Assembly (NCBI GenBank): GCA_963556495.2
Contig: OY747710.1
Span: forward strand, 4,650,501-4,714,500
Direction: 5' to 3'
Origin: Valencia hispanica
Taxonomy: Eukaryota > Chordata > Actinopteri > Cyprinodontiformes > Valenciidae
Length of the DNA stretch: 64,000 nt
The translations under genes and the position numbers were made by a program. The notes under the pieces were generated by a model, which was not told the DNA's origin, did no database searches, and saw only the letters and a list, made by a program, of their open reading frames with translations. Positions 43,705 to 55,336 of this stretch are shown here, piece by piece; position 1 is the stretch's first letter, and every line of letters begins with the position of its first letter.

Positions 43705-45225
43705 ACACAGCGGATGTTCAGTTACTGAGAGGATCATCCCAGTCGATGCCCCCCGTCCAACAGGGCATTGCAGCCAAGCAGGATACCAGACCAGGTATAT
43801 CTTCTATGGGGAGAAAAACACTGAGAGAAAACAAAGTTAACAGTTGAAATAACAGAATGTACTGTAATACAACTGGAGAGTCGTAGGAGAAAAGGAAGTA
43901 GCAGAGTGAAGAAAATTGGTAAGTCTGTCCTCCAGCAGTCTAAGCCTATAGCAGCATAACTACAGAGATAGCTCAGGATGACCTAAGCCACTCTAACTAT
44001 AAGCTTTATCAAAAAGGAAAGTTTTAAGCCTGGCCTTAAAAGTAAACAGAGTGTCTGCCTCACGGACTAAAGCTGGGAGCTGGTTCCACAGGAGAGGAGC
44101 CTGATAACTAAAAGATCTGCCTCCCATTCTACTTTTAGAGATCCTAGGAACTACAAGTAAACCTGCAGTCTGAGAGCGAAGTGCTCTTTTAGGAACATAT
44201 GGAACAATTAGATCTCTGATGTATGATGGAGCTTGATTATTAAGGGCTTTGTATGTAAGAAGAACGATCTTAAATTCTATTCTGGATTTAACAGGGAGCC
44301 AATGAAGGGAAGCTAAAACAGGAGAAATGTGATCTCTCTTTTTAATATTCATCAGAACTCTTGCTGCCACATTTTGGATCAACGGAAGGCTTTTAATGGC
44401 ATTTTGTGGACTTCCTGATAGTAAACAATTACAGTAGTCCAGCCTTGAGGTAACAAATGCATGGACTAGTTTCTCAGCATCACTCCTGGACAGGATGTTT
44501 CTAATTTTAGCAATATTCCGGAGGTGAAAGAAAGAAATCCTAGAAACCTGTTTAATATGGGATTTAAATGTCAAGTCTTGGTCAAAAATAACGCCGAGGT
44601 TCTTTACGTTATTACTGGGGGCCAATTTAATGCCATTCAGATGAAGTGATTGACTAATCAGTTTCTGCTTAAGAACTTCTGGTCCAAAGACAGCAACTTC
44701 TGTCTTGTCAGAATTTAAAAGCAAAAAGTTTAGGGTCATCCATGCTTTTATGTCTTCCAGACATGCCTGTAATCTACCTAACTGACTGGGTTCATCAGGA
44801 TTTATGGATAAATATAGTTGTGTATCATCGGCATAGCTGTGGAAATTTATCCCATGCTGTCTAATGATTCTACCAATTGGAAGCATATATATGGTGAAAA
44901 GAATTTGTCCAAAGACAGAACCCTGTGGAACTCCACAAGTAACCCTTGAGAGTGAAGATGATTTATCATTTAGATGAACAAACTGGAATCTATCAGACAA
45001 ATATGATTTAAACCAGCCTAGTGCTGTTCCTTTGATCCCTGCAACATGTTCAAGCCTTTCTAAGAGAATATTATGATCGACTGTGTCAAAAGCAGCACTG
45101 AGATCTAACAAAACCAGAACAGACACCAGTCCATTATCTGAGGCCATGAGAATATCATCAGTAACCTTCACCAGTCCTGTTTCCGTGCTATGATGAGCTC
45201 TAAAACCTGACTGAAACTCTTCAAA
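43705..45225 (-). mobile_element. L2-type LINE, 5'-truncated, inserted antisense in Rex1
   Basis: The left limit lies near 43705, where Rex1 coding sequence stops, and the right limit near 45225, where Rex1 resumes (CTCGTGGTAATTTTGGCAGT). The sense strand is minus: partial reverse transcriptase, stop at 43993, then a short 3' region. It is the younger of the two LINEs because it interrupts Rex1 and its frame is uninterrupted. Confidence 0.85.
43993..45225 (-). CDS. L2-type reverse transcriptase, C-terminal open frame (about 400 codons), partial
   Basis: This is the reverse transcriptase part of an L2-type LINE protein. The frame is open from the truncation point: ELFEEFQSGFRAHHSTET, then SAAFDTVDHNILLERLEH (catalytic Asp), GVPQGSVFGQILFTIYMLP, FHSYADDTQLYLSINPDEP (catalytic YADD), LNSDKTEVAVFG, VKNLGVIFDQDLTFKSHI, LDYCNCLLSGSPQNAIKSL and HWLPVKSRIEFKI, ending AYS-stop. 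No stop or shift interrupts it. The endonuclease and the first reverse transcriptase blocks are missing through 5' truncation, and no ATG or promoter precedes it. It is probably not expressed as such, but it is the best-preserved retroelement frame in the window. Confidence 0.8.
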   Translation of the reverse strand, partial: FEEFQSGFRAHHSTETGLVKVTDDILMASDNGLVSVLVLLDLSAAFDTVDHNILLERLEHVAGIKGTALGWFKSYLSDRFQFVHLNDKSSSLSRVTCGVPQGSVFGQILFTIYMLPIGRIIRQHGINFHSYADDTQLYLSINPDEPSQLGRLQACLEDIKAWMTLNFLLLNSDKTEVAVFGPEVLKQKLISQSLHLNGIKLAPSNNVKNLGVIFDQDLTFKSHIKQVSRISFFHLRNIAKIRNILSRSDAEKLVHAFVTSRLDYCNCLLSGSPQNAIKSLPLIQNVAARVLMNIKKRDHISPVLASLHWLPVKSRIEFKIVLLTYKALNNQAPSYIRDLIVPYVPKRALRSQTAGLLVVPRISKSRMGGRSFSYQAPLLWNQLPALVREADTLFTFKARLKTFLFDKAYS

Positions 45226-47690
45226 CAGCTCGTGGTAATTTTGGCAGTTGTTTACATTCCACCTTCAGCCGTTGCCGACAATGCATGTGATGTCATCAGT
45301 TCCATTGTTGCTAAGCTACAGACACAGCACCCCAATGAATTTGTGGCAATATCTGGTGATTTTAATCATGCCTTGCTCTCTACTACACTTCCATCATTTC
45401 AACAGTTTGTCAGATGCTCCACAAGAGAAAACAAGACCTTGGATTTGTTTTATGCAAATATAAAGGATGCATACATGTCCAAACCAAGACCTCCTCTGGG
45501 ACAATCAGATCACAATCTTGTTTTTCTCTGTTCAGAATATAAACCACTTGTTCAGAGGCAACCTGTTACAAAGAAAACTGTGAGAAAATGGTCACAGGAA
45601 GCGGAAGAAGCCCTGCAGGGTTGTTTTGCAACCACAGACTGGATGACTCTTTGCCAAGTACATGGAGAGGACATCAATGCCATGACTGAGTGTGTGACTG
45701 ACTATATAAACTTCTGTGTGGACAACATCATCCCCACCAGAACAGTGAGATGCTTCCCTAATAACAAACCCTGGATCACCAGTGACCTGAAGGAACTGCT
45801 AAACAAGAAAAAAAGAGCCTTCAGGGAGGGAGACAGGGAATTACTGAGGAGTATACAGAAGCAACTTAAGGTCAAGATCAGAGACAGCAAGGAGGGATAC
45901 AGGAAGAAGCTGGAGAACAAACTACAGAGGAACAATATCAGAGATGTCTGGTCAGGAATGAGAAAGATCACAGGTTTTAAGGACAAGAAGGATTGGATAG
46001 ATGGAAGTCTGGACAGAGCCAATGAACTAAACACATTCTTCAACAGGTTCAGTTCAGGAACAAGCTCAGCATCCTCCTCTCCTGTTCCCAGCCAAACAGA
46101 CATCCCACCCTCATCTGATCAACAGCTTTCCTGTTACATCTCGGATGTTTTATCCCTCACCTCAGCCACGGACTCTTCTGATTCCACAAGTTTGACCAAG
46201 TCATGAAATGCTGCTACCCCCTTTGCCTCCCCCTCCCACTTCTCTGTCTCCAAAAGTCAGGTGAAGAGGCAGCTGGAGAAACTGAACCGGAACAAGGCTG
46301 CAGGTCCAGATGGTGTCAGCCCCAGAGTCCTGAAGGCCTGTGCTGAGAAGCTCTGTGGGATTCTGCAACACCTCTTCAACCTTAGCCTAACTCAGGAGAA
46401 GGTCCCAGTGTTGTGGAAGACATCCTGCCTTGTTCCAGTACCAAAGAGAACTAACCCATCAGTCATCAATGACTATAGACCTGTTGCCCTGACATCCCAC
46501 ATCATGAAGGTCCTGGAGAGACTCCTGTTGGCACCCCTGAGTAAGCAAACAAGAACGTATCAGGACCCACTGCAGTTTGCTTATCGCTGTGGAGTTGGAG
46601 TTGAAGATGCCATCATCCACCTGCTTCAACAAACCCACTGTCATCTGGACAACGCAGGCAGCACTGTGAGGATCATGTTCTTTGATTTCTCCAGTGCATT
46701 TAACACAATTCAGCCTGATTTGCTTTGTCAGAAACTCCTGAAGACACAGGTGGAGCCCTCAACAATCGCCTGGATCAATGACTACCTGACCAACAGACCA
46801 CAATTTGTGAGACTGAAGAATTGTGTGTCAAACCATGTGGTCAGCAGCACAGGAGCACCACAGGGGACCGTACTCTCACCATTCCTTTTCACTCTGTACA
46901 CCTCAGACTTCCAGTACAAATCAGAAACCTGTCATCTGCAGAAATACTCAGATGACTCTGCAATTGTTGGGTGTATCAGAGATGGACAAGAAGCTGAACA
47001 GAGAGCTGGTGGACCGCTTTGTGACATGGTGTGGAAACAATCGTCTCACCTTGAATGTGAACAAAACAAAGGAGATGATTGTAGATTTCAGAAGAAAGGG
47101 ACAAGTCATGGGAGAAGAAGTGGAGGTGGTTGAGGAGTATAAATACCTCTGAGTTCACCTTGACAACAGACTGGACTGGAGACTGAACAGTGAAGCCGTC
47201 TACAAGAAGGGACAGAGCAGACTGTACTTCTTGAGGAAGCTTAGGTCCTTCAAGGTTTGCAGCAAGAAGCTGCAGATCTTCTACAAGTCTGTTGTGGAGA
47301 GTGTAATCTCTTCAGCCGTCATCTGTTGGGGTAGCAGCATCAGAGCAGGGATTTAAAAAGGCTCAACAACCTGATAAAGAAGGCTGATTCTGTTCTTGGG
47401 ACGACTGTGGAACATCTGGAGATGATGCTGCAAAGGATTCTTCATAAAATCAAAAGAAATTATGGACAACCCTGAGCATCCTCTTCATGAGACTGTCATA
47501 CAACAACAGAGCGTCTTCAGTCGGAGGCTTCTTCAGTTTCGCTGCAATACAGACCGCTACAGGAAATCCTTCCTGCCCACAGCCATCATCATCTACAACA
47601 ACTCCTTAAATAATTAATTATATGAGCTATACCAACACTTAATTTCCCTCTGGGATCAATAAAGTATTTTTGAATTGAGTTTGACTTAAA

Positions 47691-48009
47691 TTAATTTGTC
47701 TTTTTTACAGAGCATAGTCTCTTGTCTTCCCTGTTTTTAATTGAGGGTAAAAAAAAAGCATTTTTATACCTCAGAGAAATTGTTTTTAACTAATCAAACT
47801 TTTTAGAGATTGATCAACTTAAAGAGGGAAAGCATAGAAAAACATCTCAATTTCTTTTTAGGAATTATAAGGGCTGCTTATAATTGTGGCACCTGTGTTG
47901 TCGTCATTTATTTCTCCCATTCAAGAAACTGACTAAAACAGAAGTTGAGATTTTCCAAACTTTTTTGGTGATGATAAAGAAAATACGGTAGAAGTCGTAT
48001 GTAGTGAAA
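47691..48009. other. Sequence between the Rex1 end and the phf1 3' end
   Basis: AT-rich and non-coding. It lies just downstream of the phf1 poly(A) signal. Nothing else was recognised. Confidence 0.35.
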
Positions 48010-48492
48010 GGATCACTTTGTTTTGTTTTATTTATATTTTCACACAGTCCCAATATTTCCCCGATTTGGGATCGAGGTATTGATAGTGAAGCAGGAAAAT
48101 AAACCTTTCTCAAGCAAAATACCAAAGAAAAAGAAAGTCTTCTTCTAGTACCTTGTATACCTGCAGCAGAGTATATACAGTATATAAACCCTTAGGACTG
48201 TTGTTTCTAATAAGGGTGAAACACTGATAAATGATCTGGAAGTTGATTTCCATCATCACTGTAAAACATGATAAATGTAAAGGCATATTCCAAAGTTTAA
48301 CAGTACAAAACACTAGCAAAGAGGAACATCTAGTACTGAGGTTATAATGATGTAGAACTGAGGCGATACAATGACAGAAACCTGGATCTGGACCATGTTC
48401 AGATTTTTTTTGTTTTGTTTGTTTGTTCTTTACAAACCGCCACATATTAAATACACAACAGTCCTGTGGCGACAGCCAGTCCCCGCTCTGCC
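48010..48492 (-). other. phf1: phf1 3' untranslated region (inferred)
   Basis: Non-coding sequence between the stop codon (48495-48493) and the poly(A) signal at 48032-48027. It has no recognisable transposon. The overlapping open frames on both strands here carry no domain. Confidence 0.55.
48027..48032 (-). other. phf1: Probable phf1 poly(A) signal (AATAAA)
   Basis: AATAAA lies on the minus strand about 460 bases after the stop codon of the last phf1 exon, followed by an A-rich stretch and then TCACTACATACGACTTC. It is the best placed canonical signal for a 3' UTR spanning about 48492-48010. Confidence 0.55.
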
Positions 48493-48850
48493 TCAGTACA
48501 GACCCACGTTGTCCCACTCCACCAGGTACTGCACCTTCCCGTCTGGAGTGACGCGTCTCGCCAGGATCCTCACAGCCTCCCCTCCTCCTGCCCAGCTCCT
48601 GACCACAGTCCCGTCTCCCCCGCCCGTGCCCACACCCGTTCCCGCCCCGCTTCCTGCTCCGCCGCTGCCCGCTCCGCCGACCGCGCCGGTCTGGTAGGGA
48701 GGAGCGTCGCGCAGGATGAGGGCCTCAAGCTGCTTTGGACCCGGCTGGTGCTGGTGGTTGTGCTGGTGGAGGTGATGGAGGTGGGGGTTTCCGCTGGAGC
48801 TGAAGGGGTACGGGAAGCATGTTGGTGGTAACCTGCAGGTGTCCTCCATG
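48493..48850 (-). CDS. phf1: phf1, terminal coding exon (Polycomb-like protein C-terminus)
   Basis: PHF1 is a Polycomb-like accessory factor of the PRC2 histone H3K27 methyltransferase in the nucleus. The acceptor TTTGCTATCGCAG precedes 48850. The first base C completes an AGC serine codon with the two bases left by the exon at 55452-55337. The exon then reads [16 protein letters not shown], a His/Gln tract ([14 protein letters not shown]), a long Gly-rich tract ([16 protein letters not shown]), and ends [20 protein letters not shown] followed by DNVGLY and TGA. The RRV-PDG-VQYLVEW block is the C-terminal chromo-like motif shared by PHF1, MTF2 and PHF19. The preceding AVRIL-type context and the neighbouring exons fit PHF1 better than its paralogues. 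The Gly and His tracts are GC-rich and may be variable in length. Confidence 0.85.
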
Positions 48851-49074
48851 CTGCGATAGCAAACAGAGGCAAGGATGTGAACAATAAGCAGTTAAAGGGC
48901 TTCAAACTACAACATTGTGCAAAACTTTGACCTCTAAGCAGTCAGATTCTGCTGTAATCATTTAAAGTGGTCCTGATCAGTTATCGTCTAGGTTTTCTGG
49001 AGGTCTTTCTTTAGAAATTGGCAGCTTTTTAAAAACTTTTTTCGTCAGGCGTTACAGCACATATTCACTTTATC

Positions 49075-49215
49075 CACATTCATCACGTTACAACTACAAA
49101 CTTCAATGTATTATATTTGGATTTTATTGACAGATCAACACAAAATAGTGCAGAATTATGAAGTGGATAACAGTTAAACACAATTTTCAAGATTTTGTGA
49201 AATGTGACATGAATT
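49075..49215 (-). repeat. Tc1-like 3'-end fragment in phf1 intron
   Basis: CATCACGTTACAACTACAAA and TTCAATGTATTATATTTGGA, then GATCAACACAAAATAGTGC, are the complement of the 3' end of the Tc1 family seen at 57590-57775 (CTCTATCATATAAAATCCGA). Confidence 0.65.
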
Positions 49216-49351
49216 TTTATCCAGACATGTCCCCACCAATATTTATGATTGACGTTTTTGTCCCCTCCACTTTTAAAAACCTGATGCAGAGTTTATTACC
49301 GTCCACTTATGCTCCCAGCACAATATCCCTATAATAAGATCAAAACTGATT

Positions 49352-49640
49352 GGCATTTAAAGGGGACATATCATGCGAATTTCACTTTTTCTATTCTTGT
49401 GTGTTGCCTTTTGGGTTTCTGCTGCCTCTATAAACACTCCAAACAGGAAAAAAACAACAACATCCATCCATATTTTTGCAAACTTTTGCTGTCAGAAACC
49501 TTGTGCTTTTACAAGCCGTTTGAAAAAGTGTCCTATTGTGATGCCACAATAAGCTGAATTTGCATATAACCGCCCCTCACTGGTCAGACCCCGCCCATCA
49601 CCAGTCAGACCCCACCCACCAAATTAAATTACATGCCATT
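49352..49640 (+). repeat. MITE-like fragment (AAAGGGGACATATCATGC type)
   Basis: It begins TTTAAAGGGGACATATCATG, next to a TTAA, which is the look of a piggyBac-like end. It ends in GGTCAGACCCCGCCCATCAC-type repeats. The other terminal repeat is not found. A similar but diverged start, AAAGGGAACATATTATGC, lies at 51783. Confidence 0.45.
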
Positions 49641-50179
49641 CTCATGTGTTCCATAATCATAAATAATAAATAAATATAGAAATACAATGGTATCAAGTAA
49701 ATTAATGTGTAAGTAAACAAATAAACGTGTAAGCAAAATTATACTACTTATAAAATATCAAAAATGCCTAACGAACTCATCCTTGTTAGAGGAAGAAGAC
49801 ACTTTTCTCCCACGACAGTTATAATTTAATTAAATGTTGCTTGCTTCAAAGTAGACGCGTCAGTTAAAAAGACAAAAATTAAAATATTGGTGTTTATGAA
49901 CTTTTGTGCGCATTCTTCTTCTCAGGTGAGTATATTATTAATATACTATATAGCATAACGTCATGTAATGACCCTTAATACGGCACAATGATGCTTCTTG
50001 GCCAATAGCCTAATGATGGTTTTCAGTGCAGTTTGAAATAAAAACAAGACAAAACACGTCTAGTTTTCAACTTTTATTGATTGAATACATTTTTAACACC
50101 TGTCAATACACTGCAGTGCGTATTGTAATGAAACGTCAAACGGACGAATACTTATATATAAATATTTAATAATAAGCAT

Positions 50180-50692
50180 AATTGTCCCCAGCATTCTTCA
50201 AACCACAGTCAAGTATATGGTTGTTGTCCCCGGCAATTTTAAAAACAAACCAATCCTCTTGCCAGCCCTTCAAGTCAATACTTTTGCAACTCGTCATTTG
50301 GGTTTTCCTGTTCCATGTAAACAATCGTGGGGGGAACATCAGATCTTAGCAGTTTTTGGATTGCTCTGTTGTGCCAGACAAAAACGTTGCAGCAATGGGC
50401 TCAGCATGACCAGAAAACGAGGCAGTTGTTGTTGCACGGTTGTTTTGATTTACCCAGAATGCCCTGCGCTATAGTCTGTTTGCTACTTTTGGTGCAGTCC
50501 TGGTCTTCTTGGCATTCACATGTGCAAATGAACCACATCAGAGTTTATTTCAGTCGAACCGAGACCTAGGTTTTTAGGTGGACCAGAGTTCGATTGCTTG
50601 TTCACACCTTTCCAAACAAACCGGACTTTCAGGGCAAACAAATTAGAGTTCAATTAAAGTGGACTAAACAGGGCTGGTGTGAATACACCCTA
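50180..50692 (+). repeat. Non-autonomous DNA element, family B copy 2
   Basis: It shares blocks with 2677-3110. The right end, TAAACAGGGCTGGTGTGAAT then ACACCCTA, is the inverted counterpart of the family's AGGGTG-ATTCACACC start. The left end is not sharply defined. Confidence 0.6.
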
Positions 50693-50697
50693 ACACA

Positions 50698-51600
50698 GAG
50701 GTCCCCAATCCCTGGACCATTACTATGCCGTGGGTCAATTAGTACCGGGCTGCAGGCCGCACAGAAAGAATACATAACTTACAATATTTCCGTTTTATTT
50801 ATTATTCGACTCTAATTTACGTTTTATTTTGAAAAATGACTGGCTCCTCACCGTTACATCCGGCTAGATCTATGTCAAGACGCCTGACTGGGTCATGTGG
50901 TACGTCACTGCTAAGAACAAACCCACAAGCTAGCAAAATGATAAAGAAAGATGTCTGAGAAGTTTCTTTTACGAAAAGGAAAATGTACGGTGACGAGACA
51001 ATACCAAGGGTCCTACTTAAAATATTGATTGCGATGGGGGATTTCCATGCACTGAGTGCCCACTCTGTTCTGCTTAAAATGTAACAACCAGCTTTCTAAT
51101 GAGGCGATGAAGCTTTAAAACTGCCCCAGGCGGGCTGTCTCGCTAAAGAGAAACAGCTACATGGCTACCACTGATTCAGCGTTATGGTGAGTTGGATTTT
51201 TCATGCACTTAATATTTGTTTTTGTGGTAAATCTTTTTTAAAGGCATGTTTAAATGTTACCATAACGACCAGCTAGCGAGGGCAGAGAGGAGGGTTTGCA
51301 GCTTGAACACATCTTACTCCCCAACCTGTCTGCTGTATTCCTTGGTCTTCATGTTGGTGTTTGCACTCCGATGTTCTGTAACACAACTCATGTTGTGTTA
51401 TTGGCACAATGTTACAGAACGGCTGATAAAGTTAGGAGCACACATTGGATTTACATTTATTATTACATTTAATGATAACCCCGTTTTTATGCTAGTCGTT
51501 TCTTTTTATTTTGTTGCATTTATCTGCCGGTCTGTGTGAATATTGTCTGATATTAAACCGGTCTAGTTAGATGCCTTCGGTTTGACTAGTTAGATGCCTT
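50698..51600 (+). mobile_element. hAT (Charlie-like) transposon fossil
   Basis: It begins CAGAGGTCCCCAATCCCTGG, a decayed form of the CAGGGGTCCCCAACC end. Decayed coding remains on the plus strand correspond to a BED-type zinc finger region: TGGGGGATTTCCATGCACTG through TGCTTAAAATGTAACAACC and TTTCTAATGAGGCGATGAAG resembles C--C...L-NEAM. It has many stops. The right end is not preserved clearly. Confidence 0.6.
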
Positions 51601-52616
51601 CCGAAAGCAACTTGTTTTATTTAGGAGTCTCAAACTAAAGGTTGCCAAACACAACTGCATGTCACACTTTGTAAAAAATGTAAAAAACCACATCTGTTTT
51701 TATTCCACTTTGCAGTTATGTATTACATTATCTTGGTCGATCGGATGAGGTCTAAACAAAATAAACATATATATTTTTTATAAAGGGAACATATTATGCC
51801 TCTTTTTAAACAAGTTATAATAGATCTATGGTCTGTACAAAACATGTACATGTAACTTTGCACAAAATCACTCACATAAAGTGATCTCACCATCTGAATT
51901 CTTCACAATTTCAGTCCGTTTCAGAATGAGCCATTATTAGGGCTCTGTCACTTCTATGCAAATTAGCGGTTACAAACCATGCCCACCCATCTTGCTATTA
52001 GACTGCGGGTTTGCTACACATGAGAATGGCATGGAACTGAGTGTTTACAGAGGCAGCAGAGACCCAAATAGCAATACAAAAGTATGAAAAAAGTGAAATC
52101 TGTGTAATGTGGTACCTTTCAGTAATGGTTGTAAAGTGAGGTTTAAGGGACTACGAATACCTTTGCAAGGCTCTGTAGGTGTACTTAAATGTATCTCCAG
52201 CACATTAACGGTTTCTGAAAGTTGTGTCCTCAAGAATTAGATGGAAAAAAGGACCTGGGCGATGCATCATCTTCAAGTTAAAATTTTACAGATCCTTGGT
52301 AATCCCGCTCTTGGTGCTGAAATCTGTCAAACTGAGTCTTTGGAACTTTTTTAATAGGTTTATGTGAAGAAATGCTACGAAACTAGGTTTTTTGACAGGC
52401 TTCTGGCAAAAAGGGGCTAAAGATTCAATTTTAAATAAATTATTTCCCAAGTTATCTGCTGTATGTCAGCACAACATGGTTCATCTTTTGGGTTTAGAAG
52501 GGTTTCAATGAAATGAAATGAAAAATGAAAATGGGTCATAAGTTTGAGTTAAGTGGCTCAAAACAATATGCGTAAAAAGAAGCCAAAGGAGATGTATTCA
52601 TTTTAATGAATCAATT
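51601..52616. other. Intronic sequence with a weak MITE-like part
   Basis: The part at 51783-52130 resembles the GGGAACATATTATGC type, but only one end is visible. The rest is unassigned. Confidence 0.35.
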
Positions 52617-52620
52617 TTAA

Positions 52621-53076
52621 AGAGCAACTCACACCCCTATCAGAGTCTTACTCCACCCACATTTCCTGTGTAAAAAATGTAAAAAAAAGAGGCATTGACT
52701 GGCAGACTGAGGGACCCGCGGGTGGAGAGGGCTGGACATAAAACGCTTGCTCACTATTTCAACTCGCTACAGAGGCGTGGCCGAAACTCGGCTGCTTTTA
52801 TACCCCACAGCGGCAGTGCAGCTGACATCACACGTACCAGCCAACGTCACATATCACAGCACAGCAAATAGCCATGGCTGATTCAAATTCAAATGTAGTG
52901 CAGACTTTTACCTTGAAGAGGGCGCCACACAGATGGTTTTAGTTAGAAAATTTATACTTGAAATAAGATGCACTAAAATGCCAAAATAAAGATTACACAT
53001 GTAGACGGTACTATTACAGACCCATTTATTCAGTTTATCTGAAAAAAAAAAAGTTGATTTGGGGGCGACATGCTCT
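52621..53076. mobile_element. piggyBac-like MITE (456 bp) with TTAA duplication
   Basis: AGAGCAACTCACACCC and GGGGGCGACATGCTCT form an imperfect inverted repeat. TTAA flanks both sides (52617-52620 and 53077-53080). The non-coding interior contains a GC-rich part (52710-52850). It lies in the phf1 last intron. Confidence 0.75.
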
Positions 53077-53994
53077 TTAAAGATAATTTCTAGATATGAG
53101 GCAAAGTAAATATTCAGCCCTAAACTCAAAATTGCAAACCAGTAAGCTGAAGATGTTTTAAAATGTTTTCATGTTTTTTAAGTTTCCCTTATGAAATTTC
53201 ATAGATAATCATCAAAACGGTTTCATCCTGGTTTCTTTAAACACTCGACATTCAGTTCCATTATTTGGTTTGAATATAAAGAACATCCTTTTTCTGTTTG
53301 AGTTCTCTGTGTTCTGACCTCAACATATACCCAAACCAAAAAAGAAACAATTGAAACATAAAAAAATATCAAAGCTATTATTTTAAAGTTACGATTTGAT
53401 TAATGTTTTAAAATTGTCCTGTGGAGTAGAGAACTGTCATCCATGAGATGAAGAAGTTAGAACCTGTTGTAGTGATGAAGACCCCTGGAGAGAGCAGTGT
53501 TCCAGTTGTAAGTGGTGTGGTACAGCGCATACATTCGCTTGGGAGGATGAGATTCACTGTGGATGAGATGGACAAAAGACGTACATCTTTAATTTACAAG
53601 AATATCCTGATTTGCTTAAAACAGTTGCAAAATTAAAAGCTCAATTTGAGCTAAATAAGAACCAAAAAAAGTAATACCTTGTAGGTAAGGGTATTGCTTT
53701 GATTTAATTATGTGATGTTTCTGCAAAATACTCTTGGAAAAATGTTTTTGTTAATTTTGTTAACCAGCATACAATGACTTTTTCTGGAAATGTGTGAATA
53801 CAAAGTTAGTGATATTCAGGCAGTTTCTGCCATATATATATAAATATATATATATGTCAAAATTCTTAGAATTAAAGCAATTAAATTTTTTAACCCAATC
53901 TGCATCCGTGGTTCCATGTGAACGTTTTTTTTTCAATTATGTATATTATATTTCTTTAATTATTCTTGTGCTGTTGGTTGCTTTGATAAGCATT

Positions 53995-54690
53995 TATTTT
54001 ATCGACTCGCCCCTTTCAAGGCAAACAAAAGACGTCTTTGGTTGCAAGCAATCAGAGGAAGCGATTGGAACAAGCAGATGATTAGAAATGCAACAATCTG
54101 CAGCGATAACTTCACATCAGGCAAGCCTTGGATGACAAACAAGCTGACCAACACTGCAGCTGCAAGATAACTGTAAATAATAACTGGGGACCAGGGAGTA
54201 ATGTAAAGGTTCTGTGTCAAACCATTTGCGCACGCATCGCAGTGTTGATGAACAAATAAACCCTTCTATTATTTTGAAAAATTCAATTCAAAAATACTTT
54301 ATTGATGTCAGAGTAAAATTAAACGCTGTTGTAGCTCGTACTATTTAACTCTTTACGGAGTTGTTGTAGATCCTGATGGCTGTCTGTGTTACAGCGAAAC
54401 TGAAGAAGCCTCTGACTGAAGACACTCTGTTGTTGTAGGATAGTCCCAGTTAGTTTTCCGTAACAACTGGCTAAAAGACTAATAGGTTAAAAGGGCCACG
54501 TGTAAATGTGATAGTGGATCTCTCTTGTATTTCCTTTAAAAAAAGAGCAACAGCTACCGGTTTAGTCCTTTATTTATACTGAAAATTTTTATTTTTCAGT
54601 CATATTTAGGAATTTTATTAATTGTGATTAATTCACAGCAACTCTGTGATTATTAGATAAAATATTTTCCTTGTTTGACAGCCCTAATGC
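53995..54690 (-). mobile_element. Non-autonomous hAT element, second copy of the 6331-7393 family
   Basis: On the minus strand it begins TTAGGGCTGTCAAAC (plus 54690-54676) and follows 6331-7110 block by block, including the embedded Rex1 tail (54440-54285) at the same place. It stops near 53995, so the right end is missing. Confidence 0.8.
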
Positions 54691-54694
54691 TTAC

Positions 54695-55100
54695 ACAGGG
54701 GTGTAACGGTACACAAAAATGACGATTCAGTTCATTTTTGGGCTTTTCAAGTCACGGTTTGTTAAGTTTTGGGTACAATCAAGAAAAATAAATACAAATG
54801 TACATATGAAATTTATTTGTTATTTTTTTACCTTGATAAGTATTGAACAAATAAGCTTTTTTTCTGAATTCCCATATTTGAGAATAAAACATGCTTAAAT
54901 CACTTAGGAGTTGTTTTGGTATTTCGACAGCCTAGTCTCCCAGCTGTACTTGAATGCAGCATGGGCAGCTGTTGGGAAAATCCCTTCTCATCAACAGGAA
55001 ACCCTTGACTTGCATATTATCCAAATTGAAGAGTTCAGTGTGACATCAGTATGAAGAGAGCTGATTGGATGCTACTGGTAGCCATGTGGATGATGGCTCT
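54695..55100 (+). mobile_element. hAT-like element, family D, short copy without the SINE
   Basis: It begins CAGGGGTGTAACGGTACACA and matches 38765-39620 in order. At 54885-54910 it reads AATAAAACATGCTTAAATCA then CTTAGGAGTTG, uninterrupted where the other copy carries the SINE. The right end is not defined. Confidence 0.7.
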
Positions 55101-55336
55101 GCCCCACTGACAGATGAAAAGATACATTCAAGATGTGTCGCCAGATGGCACACATTATTATATATTCATACAATTATTTCTGTATTTATTTTTAATTTAT
55201 ATTAACTAAATACACATTTATGCCGTTTTTAAGTGATTTATTGAATTACTAAAAGGTTGGAAATTATGCACCTCCATTAAATCCGCATGAAATGAAATCC
55301 CACCTGGACACAAACTCACTGGGAACAACACCCTAC

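Larger units (their letters stand above)
43430..47600 (+). pseudogene. Rex1-type endonuclease and reverse transcriptase ORF, broken
   Basis: This protein nicks DNA and reverse-transcribes its own RNA. The endonuclease starts MGNVRSLANKMDEL, then has CFTETWL near 43530. After the L2 insertion come AVVYIPPSAVAD, AISGDFNHALL and PLGQSDHNLV, standard endonuclease blocks. The reverse transcriptase has NKAAGPDGVSPRVLKAC, INDYRPVALTSHIMKVLER, MFFDFSSAFNTIQ with a catalytic Asp, TGAPQGTVLSPFLFTLYTSD and YSDDSAIVG (the family uses SDD). Breaks are a TGA at 46204-46206, a frameshift near 46975, a TGA near 47150 after EYKYL, and further stops. About 100 bases around the L2 insertion are also missing. 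Confidence 0.85.
43310..47690 (+). mobile_element. Rex1-type non-LTR retrotransposon, nearly full ORF, split by an antisense L2
   Basis: On the plus strand come a basic leader, the endonuclease start (43436-43700), an antisense L2 insertion (about 43705-45225), the rest of the endonuclease (45226-46206), the reverse transcriptase (46246-47150), the C-terminal region to about 47600, and a 3' end AATTTCCCTCTGGGATCAAT then AAAGTATTTTTGAATTGAG. The 3' motif also marks the shorter copies at 3886, 6655 and 54285. Confidence 0.85.
48851..55336 (-). other. phf1: phf1 last intron, filled with transposon fossils
   Basis: This intron of about 6.5 kb starts with GTAGGG and ends with a CAG acceptor. Exon phases on both sides match (2 + 1 bases). 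It contains a Tc1 tail, two MITE families, a hAT fossil, a piggyBac-like MITE, the second Rex1-bearing hAT element and a family D element. An undetected small exon inside cannot be excluded, but none is needed for the frame. Confidence 0.7.

Noticed and set aside
43322..43840. 172-codon open frame as an intact protein
   Set aside because: Only the first 120 or so codons are Rex1 endonuclease. The rest runs into antisense L2 3' sequence.
48371..48831. Plus-strand open frames across the phf1 terminal exon (Pro/Ala-rich)
   Set aside because: They are antisense shadows of the Gly-rich phf1 exon on the minus strand.
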